Origin: Zoogloea sp.
GTDB lineage: Bacteria; Pseudomonadota; Gammaproteobacteria; Burkholderiales; Rhodocyclaceae
Direction: 5' to 3'
Length of the DNA stretch: 64,000 bases
Assembly (NCBI GenBank): GCA_016703645.1
Contig: JADJBR010000007.1
Span: 1,488,001-1,552,000, forward strand
The position numbers and the translations under genes are program-made. Shown one piece after another: positions 18,029 through 25,088 of the stretch (position 1 is the first letter of the stretch; each line of letters starts with the position of its first letter). Under the pieces are notes generated by a model that made no database searches, was not told the DNA's origin, and was given only the letters and a program-made list of their open reading frames with translations.

Positions 18029-19384
18029 TCACCCCTCTCCGGGCAGGATGGGATCTCCCATGCGCAATGACTGCACGCTGAGCAAGGTCCTGAAGAGACG
18101 TGCCGCCCAGGTGGACACCAGCGACAGATCGTCATCGTCCACGACATAGCAACGACCATCGCGGCTCAAGGCGCGCAGGCGGACCCAGTGTTCCTGGATT
18201 GGGGCATCGTCATCCGGAAGGATCAACCGTGCTTCCAAGGCCAACCGAACGGCACGCCCTGCGAAGGCGAGATCAAGCACGATGAGATCGGCGTCGCCGC
18301 GATGGCGCCCGGAGAGATGCTGGCCGATGCGCACAACGGCAAGCGCGTTCTCGCTTAGCGCTGCGTCCCAGGCACGGCGGACCTCCGTTTCGGCGAGTGC
18401 AAGGGTATCGGCGGCACTCCTGAGCAGGGGCCTCAAAGACTCGTCATTCTGTAGCCAGGACCGGAACCGGTCGTAAACTGCACCCGCAATGAGAATGTCC
18501 GGAATCTGGGGCCGGATCAGCAAACGGGTCCTATGCTCCGTCCTCTCGACGCTGACCAACAAGGAAAACTGCTGGGAATCGAACTGCGCGCCCCTTTTCG
18601 GAGAACGGCTCCACGTGTCGAACTGCCACTCCAGATCGACGGGCGCTATCTTCTCAATTGGCCGCCCCATCTGGTCAAAGTACATGTCGAGGCGTGCGCT
18701 GAAAGCTCCGATCATTGATGCCCTTGACGCCCCGTTCGCCAGATTCGTGATGACCAGGCGCGCCTCGGCAAGCACTTCGCCCAGCGCTTTCGCAAACTCG
18801 GAATCGTCCTGCGGAAGCATCCAGTTTTCCGTGACATCCACGGGGGCATTGTCCCTGGCCCATCCGGCAAGGGTTTCAACCAGATCGGAAATGACAAACC
18901 ACTGCGCGGCATCAAGGCGTTCTCCCGGCTTGAATTCGAGCCGCTCGTGACCAGGCGTGCTCAAGGCATCCACACTGGCAGCACCGCCATCGAGAAAATG
19001 CACAACGTAATCACGCCCTGCGCTCGCGGCGAAGATCAGGTCACGGCGCCCTCCTCCCCCCGGTATGGGCAGGAATACCGGCAGCCCGAAACTGATCGTG
19101 ATCGGCAAACCCTGGCTTTGCTCATCGGCCATGGCCGCTTCGATGCGAACATTGATCGACAGCGTGAACTCGGACCGCCCCGAAGTTTTTTTGTGGAAGA
19201 ACGCAAAACGCGAGCTATCAACACTGCTTCGGACCTGCTGGAGGCTCAGGTCCAGCCCCGTCACGTCGTGGCGAACGGCCGTATGCTCGATGTTCAGGCG
19301 TGCATCGGACAGGGCGCCGCGGAGCCGCTCGAAGGCATCCATCGAGACCACAAGGAATTCAGCAATCCCGGTGGATGCGGCCAT
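18029..19384 (-). CDS. Unrecognised 451-residue protein of the island
   Basis: Soluble, mixed alpha/beta, without signal peptide or membrane helix. Features that stand out are a Gly/Pro segment (PVFLPIPGGGGRR, about residue 110), a beta-rich first half with SEFTLSINVRIEAAM, and a second half with VERTEHRTRLLIRPQIPDILI followed by a helical ETEVRRAWDAAL segment and a beta-rich end. I do not recognise the family. It starts 3 nt after the frame-corrected stop of the preceding gene (19388), so it is co-transcribed and probably coupled with the small genes upstream. The next gene downstream is the SEFIR receptor, 121 nt away. It may be a scaffold or sensor partner of that receptor; this is only context. 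Confidence 0.75.
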   Translation of the reverse strand: MAASTGIAEFLVVSMDAFERLRGALSDARLNIEHTAVRHDVTGLDLSLQQVRSSVDSSRFAFFHKKTSGRSEFTLSINVRIEAAMADEQSQGLPITISFGLPVFLPIPGGGGRRDLIFAASAGRDYVVHFLDGGAASVDALSTPGHERLEFKPGERLDAAQWFVISDLVETLAGWARDNAPVDVTENWMLPQDDSEFAKALGEVLAEARLVITNLANGASRASMIGAFSARLDMYFDQMGRPIEKIAPVDLEWQFDTWSRSPKRGAQFDSQQFSLLVSVERTEHRTRLLIRPQIPDILIAGAVYDRFRSWLQNDESLRPLLRSAADTLALAETEVRRAWDAALSENALAVVRIGQHLSGRHRGDADLIVLDLAFAGRAVRLALEARLILPDDDAPIQEHWVRLRALSRDGRCYVVDDDDLSLVSTWAARLFRTLLSVQSLRMGDPILPGEG

Positions 19385-19387
19385 CCC

Positions 19388-20279
19388 TCAAACCTTCGCC
19401 AAAATCGATGCGAGCGCCTTGCCCAGTGCGGGCTCCAGCTTTAGGGGCCCCTTTACCGTATCGCCGGAATCGGGGGCAACAAGCAACGATGGTCCGTCCT
19501 GACCTTGAACTGCGAGCGAAAGAGCAAGGGTGCCGCGCGCCTGTCGTAGCAGGGTGGCCCCTGCCAAGCGTTCGCGCCAGGGATCTCCTTCGGGCAGCCT
19601 GTTCAAAATGATCTCTGCGAGTTGGTTGCGGGACAGAGAGCTCCGCAGGCAAAGGTACGGCGACAATGTCGAAGCAGACCTTCTGCTTGAGAGACTCGCG
19701 CTCAGAGGAACTTCGGGACGCAAGCAGGATGTTCACTCCACTTTCGTCCGCCTTCTCCACTTCGAAGGCGATCTCGGCCGAGAGTTTGGGAATCCGGTAT
19801 GCCGCCGAAGCGTTGGTGTTATCGGGTGCGGTCAGACTCTTGTCCAACTCCCCCTGCGCCTCGATGACTGCTTTGCCGACCGACTGCAGGAATGCGGAGA
19901 TGGTCGTGGGCGTGCGGTTGTCGGCCTCGGAAGCCCCTCGTGGCGGATGCCCGCCCCTACCGCTACCAGCGTCCAATGCATCCGCTTGATCCTTTACATC
20001 GGCTGTATCCATCGCAGAAGTCGTTGCCGTCGGAGCTTGACTTGGTTCGCCTAACCACAGTTTGAGCGCATCACTCAACAATTCCAGATTTTCCTGAATT
20101 TTCAGAAGATCGCCATCCTTAAGATCATTGAGCGCTTCCGCAATGTGACGCTCCGGAAAATCTCCTGTAGCGCCAGCAGGCGCGCCAACAATCTGTTTAA
20201 TCGTCTTCATGAGAGCAAACGTTTCCGGATCGATCCCCCTCTTTGCAATGCTGGTCAGCTCAGATTGATCCCTCGCCAT
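19388..20279 (-). CDS. Unrecognised helical/beta protein with EAQ-EL motif (one-base frameshift)
   Basis: With one base removed the gene gives 296 residues. The N-terminal 80 residues are helical, a Ser/Asp/Gly-rich linker follows, then a helix AVIEAQGELDKS and a beta segment (YRIPKLSAEIAFEV). In the first frame the protein runs to FDIVAVPLPAELSVP and then into unlikely Arg-rich sequence; the neighbouring frame continues as RNQLAEIILNRLPEGDPW and ends at 19388, exactly 3 nt before the next gene. An extra G in the run at 19630-19632 would explain this. The EAQ-EL helix recurs in the two genes upstream, so the three are probably distant paralogues, perhaps related to DUF2589-type proteins. Function unknown. 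Confidence 0.7.
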
Positions 20280-20288
20280 GATTCGCCC

Positions 20289-20852
20289 TCAAGCACCGGT
20301 TTTCTTCAAGGTCTGACCAAGGCTGTCGAGCAACTTGGTCGTATCGGCACGGGCGGTGGAGACACTTGGAAGAGCGGGCAGCGGCGTACTGTCGATCGTC
20401 CCAACGCGTGTCAGTAACTCGCTGGTAATGTCCTTTCCCGCCGGTAGCGCATGCAGCTTGCAAGTGATACGGGCAGCAGCGCGATAGTCATAGCCGAAGC
20501 CCACCGCCATTGCCGCGTTGAGCGCCACAGCCTTGGTGCCCAAGCGCAACTCGCCCGAGGCACCGGCATTGAAGCTCTCCGCCAGATCAGCGCTGAAATC
20601 AAAGGTCGTTTCACTGAACTGGTAGCGGCTAGGGGCCAGTTGCAGCAAGAGGGTGGCAATCTGCGGGTCAAGCTGCGCCGGAATGTCAGATTTTGGAACG
20701 AAGGCGGCGAGCAATTTCACAAGGTCGGCAACGGCCTGGACATAGCCGTGGTTCAGTTCATCCTGTGCTTCGGCAACGGATAGCCCCATGCGGCCAAGAA
20801 TCGCAGGAAGATAGGAAAGATCGTTGACGAGACGTGAGGCTTGGTTGGCCAT
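20289..20852 (-). CDS. Unrecognised protein, DUF2589-like, with EAQ-EL motif
   Basis: 187 residues, ATG at 20852 with AAGGAGTTTTCC upstream. The N-terminal helix carries LSVAEAQDELNHG, and the middle is a beta-rich block (YQFSETTFDFSADLAESF then LGTKAVALNAAMAVGFG) ending in RITCKLHALPAG. A helix around an EAQ motif followed by paired strands that end in a short K-x-H-A-x-P turn resembles DUF2589-type proteins, but the match is by eye only. No signal peptide. It is separated by 9 nt from the next gene and 28 nt from the previous one in the same leftward operon. Confidence 0.72.
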   Translation of the reverse strand: MANQASRLVNDLSYLPAILGRMGLSVAEAQDELNHGYVQAVADLVKLLAAFVPKSDIPAQLDPQIATLLLQLAPSRYQFSETTFDFSADLAESFNAGASGELRLGTKAVALNAAMAVGFGYDYRAAARITCKLHALPAGKDITSELLTRVGTIDSTPLPALPSVSTARADTTKLLDSLGQTLKKTGA

Positions 20853-20880
20853 GGAAAACTCCTTGTTCGTTGGAAAACAA

Positions 20881-21153
20881 TCAGGGCTTGCTGGGAATTA
20901 GCTGAACATCGAGTTGCAGGCGGCACTGCTCGGAAAAGTCCTTGCGTCCCGCGTGGAAGTAACGGGTAAGAGGGAAATACAGCACATCGGCGCCAAGCTT
21001 GAAGTCACGCATTTCCATGTGGTGAGCTTCAATCGGAAGGTCGATCCGAAAGGATTCGAACTGCCACCCTGGCCTTGCTGCCTCCAGCTCGCGCTGGGCC
21101 TCCACCACATCAAGAGCCAGGCGGGTAAGCAATTGGGCAAGGTTCGTGTCCAT
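20881..21153 (-). CDS. Unrecognised 90-residue protein with EAQ-EL motif
   Basis: ATG at 21153, 10 nt after the stop of the exported-protein gene. The N-terminal helix LALDVVEAQRELEAA carries the same motif as the two following genes; the rest is beta-rich (FRIDLPIEAHHMEMRDF, then LGADVLYFPLTRYF and CRLQLDVQLIPSKP). A longer open frame in the same phase reaches 21675 but overlaps the exported-protein gene and looks like its shadow. It could form a complex with its relatives encoded directly downstream. Confidence 0.7.
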   Translation of the reverse strand: MDTNLAQLLTRLALDVVEAQRELEAARPGWQFESFRIDLPIEAHHMEMRDFKLGADVLYFPLTRYFHAGRKDFSEQCRLQLDVQLIPSKP

Positions 21154-21163
21154 TGCCGGAAGC

Positions 21164-21694
21164 TCAAGGCAGGAAGTCACGGTCTGCCGGGGGGAAGCCG
21201 GCAGCGCTGAAGTAATCAGGCCCCAGTTCAGACCTTGCTGCGCCACGGCAACGGCGGGTGAGTTGCCGCTTTCCGTCCGCCTCCACCGCAACGCCCGCCA
21301 CCTCACCCTTGCCCCTGATCCAGAACGAGAAGACGACATAGCGGAACCGTCCACGCTCAAACTCGAGCCATGCGCCGCCACCGCCGGACAAGCTTGCAGT
21401 GCCCGCCCGGAAGCCTGGAGCGGAGTCTTCATCGGACGGAAAAGCCAGTTCCGACTTGCTGCCCACGCGTCCGTATCGATATTGCAGGCGTGCTCCACGC
21501 GCCGGATCAACGGGCGCTTCACACAACGACACCTGCCGAGGGCCCGTCGTACACGCGAAGACAACCCGCTCACCCGCCTGGCAAAGGGATGGGGATGGGG
21601 ATGGGGATGGGGATGGCGCTGCCGCTGGCAACACGAAACAACCGAACAGAAGGACTGCAATGGCGAATCCGCCACGCACGCCGGTCGATCTCAA
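21164..21694 (-). CDS. Small exported protein coupled to the GH19-like gene
   Basis: 176 residues from a TTG at 21694 that overlaps the TGA of the preceding gene (TTGA); a GTG at 21679 is an alternative. A signal peptide (FAIAVLLFGCFVLPAAA) is followed by a Ser-Pro repeat encoded by the GGGGAT tandem repeat, then a globular beta-rich part with cysteines: LCQAGERVVFACTTGPRQVS, a RYGRVGSK turn and a GKGEVAGVAVEADGK hairpin. The (V/I)xxCTTGxxxVSLC pattern is shared by a set of small exported proteins of unknown role. Its coupling to a cell-wall hydrolase gene suggests a periplasmic inhibitor or immunity protein; this is inference. Confidence 0.7.
   Translation of the reverse strand: MRSTGVRGGFAIAVLLFGCFVLPAAAPSPSPSPSPSLCQAGERVVFACTTGPRQVSLCEAPVDPARGARLQYRYGRVGSKSELAFPSDEDSAPGFRAGTASLSGGGGAWLEFERGRFRYVVFSFWIRGKGEVAGVAVEADGKRQLTRRCRGAARSELGPDYFSAAGFPPADRDFLP
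21586..21616. repeat. Hexanucleotide tandem repeat (GGGGAT)n, about five copies
   Basis: A partial GGGAT unit and four exact GGGGAT units. It lies inside the exported-protein gene and encodes alternating Ser-Pro just after the signal peptide. Changes in copy number would keep frame. Confidence 0.85.
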
Positions 21695-22497
21695 AGCAAC
21701 GGCTCCCCGCGCTTGTATGCCTCGGTGAAAGCTTCCAGCCCATGGCTTCCACCGTTCACGGCTCTGCGGGCGCGCCGAAAATCTCGAGCCAGCAGAGCCG
21801 TCTTGATCCTTACCTCGTGGTTCTTCAGGAAGCAGGCGAGGATGAGGCCCGCTGTCTGCGGATCATTCGCCAGATCCGGATTGCCCTCCAGGTCGACGCC
21901 GATCTGCTTGCCGATCTCACGATAGTTGTGGCGCCCTGTTAGCTGGATATACCCACGCCCCTTGAAGCTCGCTCCATCCGGCACCCCGCGATTTCCCAGA
22001 TCGGTGCGATTGTCGTAGAGATCGAAGGGGTGACCGCGGGGAGAGGTGTTGAAACGGGAGATGCCCTCATCAATCGGCTTGAAGCCTGCCGTTTCTGCAG
22101 CGATGGTAGCAAGCGCCATCAGCACCATCTTCTTGTCGGTCAGCCCGAAATGCTTCAAGCCGTCCAGCAAGGGGGGCAGATTGGCTTCGATGTTGGTGAT
22201 CCTCGCGCCAGTCAGTATCCGGGCGACAACACCCGTATCGACTGCCCCCAAGACGGAAGGCAGCGAAGCATCCGTAATCAGGCCAAGCCGCGCAAGCGTT
22301 CGCGGACCCGCCTCGCCGTCAACCAGCAGATCGCCTTCACTTGCCTGGAAGGCGCGTACCGCAGCCTCGGTCCCCACGCCGAAAACGCCGTCGACCTTCC
22401 CGCAAGGAAAGCCCTTGTCCGTCAAGGCCTGCTGCAATGCGCGAACGTCATCCCCCTTCATGAGTTCGCCATCCACGACCAGCAAAAGTGTTCTCAT
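21691..22497 (-). CDS. Peptidoglycan-binding plus GH19-type (chitinase/lysozyme-like) hydrolase
   Basis: 268 residues from the ATG at 22497. Residues 10-75 are a PG_binding_1 domain (GDDVRALQQALTDKG, KVDGVFGVGTEAAVRAFQ). Residues about 85-265 are a GH19/lysozyme-like domain with the catalytic-glutamate region LATIAAETAGFKPIDEG and GASFKGRGYIQLTGRHNY, as in phage and T6SS muramidases of this type. No signal peptide, so it would need lysis or a secretion system to reach the wall. It opens the leftward operon and its stop overlaps the start of a small exported protein, which looks like an effector-immunity arrangement. Alternatively it is a prophage-type endolysin captured by the island. Confidence 0.85.
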   Translation of the reverse strand: MRTLLLVVDGELMKGDDVRALQQALTDKGFPCGKVDGVFGVGTEAAVRAFQASEGDLLVDGEAGPRTLARLGLITDASLPSVLGAVDTGVVARILTGARITNIEANLPPLLDGLKHFGLTDKKMVLMALATIAAETAGFKPIDEGISRFNTSPRGHPFDLYDNRTDLGNRGVPDGASFKGRGYIQLTGRHNYREIGKQIGVDLEGNPDLANDPQTAGLILACFLKNHEVRIKTALLARDFRRARRAVNGGSHGLEAFTEAYKRGEPLL

Positions 22498-22737
22498 TGA
22501 AATGCCTCCGCTGAAGGAAATTCGTAACAATCGTCGCCAAGCCAATCTTCATGACCATGGTCTTGACTCATTCAAGCACACCCCTGTCGGAATGCCAGAA
22601 TGCGTATTCCAATATCAAACTCCGGAATCACTAATTCACACTCACAGCAAAGCACATGTCATGTGGCAGGCACAGCAAACCGGTACTACATTTCATGTAG
22701 GTTCCGGGCAGCAAAGCCCTTTCGCGGAGGAAACAGG
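22498..22737. promoter_or_regulatory. AT-rich divergent intergenic region of the island
   Basis: 240 bp between the divergent starts of the GH19-type and membrane-protein genes, clearly richer in A+T than its surroundings. Both island operons must start here. Short TCATGT elements recur near 22657-22705, but no convincing sigma-70 pair was identified. Confidence 0.5.
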
Positions 22738-23667
22738 ATGAACCTGACCATCTGGATCGACGTCGCCATCGGCCTGAGCGTCATCTTTCTCGGTACCAGC
22801 CTTTTTGTGACGATCATCAACGAATATGTCGCACAGGCTCTGGACTTGCGGGGGAAGGCGCTGCGGACGGCACTTGTCAGGCTGATCGACGATGACACCA
22901 TGGTCACCGCACTCTCTCGGAGCCCGGCGCTGAGGCCGTTCTTCGACAGCAAAGCCAAGACTGGCACGCTGCCGTCGTATGTGGAACCGCAGATCCTGGC
23001 GCGCCTCCTGATTGGCGGCCTGCGCGCCAGCGCGACAGACAGCGACCCGCTCGAAAGCGTGACCGCGTCGATCCGCACACTGCCCGACTCAAGCCTCAGG
23101 AGCCAGCTCCTGGCACTCACTGCCACGGCGGGGAGCTCGATGGATGAGCTGATCAAGGTCACGAGCAACTGGGCCGACCAGTCACTGACCGTGCTTGGAG
23201 AGAGCTACAAGCGCAACTTGCGCGCCATCAGCTTTTTCATCGGGCTCGGTGTTGCCGTGGCTTTCAACATCGACACCCTTTTCCTGACCGAACATCTGTA
23301 CCGAAACAAGGAATCCCGTGACGCCACGGTCGCCCTGGCGCTCAAGATCACGGAGAAGACCGACAAGGAAGTCTTTGACGCCTGCCTGACCCTGCCGCTG
23401 GAAAAGCGCAAGGCAGACCCCCGCTGCGCAGAGCTGCTCAGACTGGTGGATCACATCAAAGAGCAGAGCGAGTCGGGGGGCAAGCTGCCGATCGGCTGGA
23501 AGGACTCGTCCTTCAAGTGTTCAAGCATTCCGGGCTGGCTTCTGACCGCGCTGGCCCTGTCTCTTGGCGCACCGTTCTGGTTCGACCTCCTGAACAAAAT
23601 CGTCAACGTTCGCCATGGCATTGCAAAGCCGGAGACGAGAAAGGAGACCGATAAAACCGACACCTGA
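22738..23667 (+). CDS. Membrane protein of unknown function
   Basis: 309 residues from the ATG at 22738 with a clear RBS (GGAGGAAACAGG). One membrane helix lies at the N terminus (IDVAIGLSVIFLGTSLFVTI), a second near residue 165 (LRAISFFIGLGVAVAFNI) and a third near the C terminus (PGWLLTALALSLGAPFWF). Between helices 1 and 2 and between 2 and 3 are soluble charged segments; the second contains a Cys pair spaced around LPLEKRKADPRC. I do not recognise a named family. It leads the rightward operon whose next gene is a cell-wall peptidase, so it could be a membrane anchor, sensor or pore of the system. The position is 50 nt before the next start. Confidence 0.82.
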   Translation: MNLTIWIDVAIGLSVIFLGTSLFVTIINEYVAQALDLRGKALRTALVRLIDDDTMVTALSRSPALRPFFDSKAKTGTLPSYVEPQILARLLIGGLRASATDSDPLESVTASIRTLPDSSLRSQLLALTATAGSSMDELIKVTSNWADQSLTVLGESYKRNLRAISFFIGLGVAVAFNIDTLFLTEHLYRNKESRDATVALALKITEKTDKEVFDACLTLPLEKRKADPRCAELLRLVDHIKEQSESGGKLPIGWKDSSFKCSSIPGWLLTALALSLGAPFWFDLLNKIVNVRHGIAKPETRKETDKTDT

Positions 23668-23716
23668 CCTGACCGCCAATAGAACACTCGATCAAGACAA
23701 TCCAACAGGAGAGACC

Positions 23717-24481
23717 ATGAGCACAATCACCAAACTGGTTCCGATTCCATCGGGCATCAACCAGGGCATCAAGCCGGCACGCCAACAGACCATGCTGTCG
23801 CTGATCGGAAACCCCAGAGCGACCTACACCAGTAAGTGTCAGAACCCCACCAATCCACTCATCTCTTCCTTGATCGTCGTTGAAACCGTGGGGCGTCTGA
23901 AGGTGAGGGGTCTGAGTCCGGCCGTTGCGTCGCTGCGCGCAGTCATCGACGAGATCCGGACATCCATTCCCGATGTCTACGAGACGCTCGGACACATGGG
24001 AATGCTATGCGCAAGACTCGTACGCGGCTCGGCCACGGCGATCAGCAATCACGCGTGGGGAACTGCCATCGATCTGACGTTGGATGGCAAACTCGACATA
24101 CGCGGAGACGGTCTCGTGCAGGAAGGACTGACCCGGATCGCGCCTATCTTCAACAAGCATCAATGGTTCTGGGGCGCCGGCTTTCGCACCGAGGACGCCA
24201 TGCACTTTGAATGCTCCGACGGTCTGATCCGGCAATGGGCGCAGGATGGCGTTTTTGGCGCCACAGCCCCTCCTGACGCAGGCGAGCTGTACATGTTTGG
24301 TGACAGAGGCCCAGAGGTGATGAAGCTGCAGACCGCACTCAACAAGAAGGGCGCGCTTCTTCTGGTTGACGGCGATTTTGGCCGCAACACTCAGGCCGCG
24401 GTCATGGCGTTCCAGCGCAAACATGACCTCCCCGCGGACGGCGTGGTGGGCCCCAAGACCCTTGCAGCGCTCGGCCTATGA
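23717..24481 (+). CDS. M15-family peptidase with C-terminal peptidoglycan-binding domain
   Basis: 254 residues from the ATG at 23717 (AGGAGAGACC upstream). The peptidase domain has the M15/VanY zinc motif SNHAWGTAIDLTLDG (His and Asp) and the later MHFECSD (catalytic Glu neighbour and third His ligand). Residues about 190-252 are a PG_binding_1 domain (DRGPEVMKLQTALNKKG, VDGDFGRNTQAAVMAFQ). It would cut peptide stems of peptidoglycan (D,D- or L,D-carboxypeptidase/endopeptidase). No signal peptide. The stop overlaps the start of a small exported protein (ATGA), the same layout as the GH19-type gene in the divergent operon. Confidence 0.87.
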   Translation: MSTITKLVPIPSGINQGIKPARQQTMLSLIGNPRATYTSKCQNPTNPLISSLIVVETVGRLKVRGLSPAVASLRAVIDEIRTSIPDVYETLGHMGMLCARLVRGSATAISNHAWGTAIDLTLDGKLDIRGDGLVQEGLTRIAPIFNKHQWFWGAGFRTEDAMHFECSDGLIRQWAQDGVFGATAPPDAGELYMFGDRGPEVMKLQTALNKKGALLLVDGDFGRNTQAAVMAFQRKHDLPADGVVGPKTLAALGL

Positions 24482-25038
24482 CCATCCGGCAATCAGTCTG
24501 CGCCGTGCTTCTCCCGATCTGTTCGGCGGCGTCTTGGGCCGAGAAACCCGCTGTGTTCCCGTCGCCCAACCAAATCCAGACTTCGCTTTCGGAAAGGGCG
24601 TGCAGACGTCCCTCCCCTTCCATACGCACGTCCTACACCAAGCGTGGGCTCGGGGTTGTTCGCTGTCCCGCGCCGAAGGGCTTCACTCTCCTCCTTGTCT
24701 CATCGGACGCCCATTCCTGGATCGATCTGATCCACGGAAAATCAACCTGGAGCAGCGAACAAGCGGTTGTTTATCGACCCAATCCCGGCATGTTCCCAAA
24801 CATTGCAGGCAACGTGACTTGGCTCAAAGACACAGAGAACGGTGTCAAGGGCATCGTATTCAGCGTTGCCTCCGAAGACGAAGAAGGCAAGAAAAGCCTG
24901 ACGCACTTCGGTGTCCGGGGATCTCTGGCGCACCCTCAGGTCTGCGCCTTTCACCAGCGGCTCGAAGCGCTGCAGTTCAGCGAAGTGCAGCCCGCGGATG
25001 AAGGGCCATGCCCTGAAAAAGTAAAGCTCGGCCCTTAG
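24478..25038 (+). CDS. Small exported protein coupled to the M15 peptidase
   Basis: 186 residues. The ATG overlaps the M15 stop codon. A signal peptide (SVCAVLLPICSAASWA, cleavage before EKP) leads to a mature protein with four cysteines and a beta-rich centre (GFTLLLVSSDAHSWIDLI, GNVTWLKDTENGVKGIVF). No family recognised. Its signal peptide and tight coupling to a wall-degrading enzyme suggest a periplasmic immunity or inhibitor protein. This is inference from context only. Confidence 0.75.
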   Translation: MTIRQSVCAVLLPICSAASWAEKPAVFPSPNQIQTSLSERACRRPSPSIRTSYTKRGLGVVRCPAPKGFTLLLVSSDAHSWIDLIHGKSTWSSEQAVVYRPNPGMFPNIAGNVTWLKDTENGVKGIVFSVASEDEEGKKSLTHFGVRGSLAHPQVCAFHQRLEALQFSEVQPADEGPCPEKVKLGP

Positions 25039-25088
25039 TACGCCACCAGGCGTTCCACCACAATCCCAACATCGGGAGATGTTCCATC

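Noticed and set aside
21586-21616. GGGGAT repeat as a CRISPR array
   Set aside because: Units are 6 bp with no spacers; it is a simple coding tandem repeat.
20881-21675. 264-residue frame covering 20881-21675
   Set aside because: Only the last 90 residues (from the ATG at 21153) look like protein; the rest is out of frame with the exported-protein gene that shows a signal peptide and conserved cysteines.
22600-22737. 46-residue N-terminal extension of the island membrane protein
   Set aside because: The sequence is AT-rich promoter-like DNA and the ATG at 22738 has a strong RBS and opens directly with a membrane helix.
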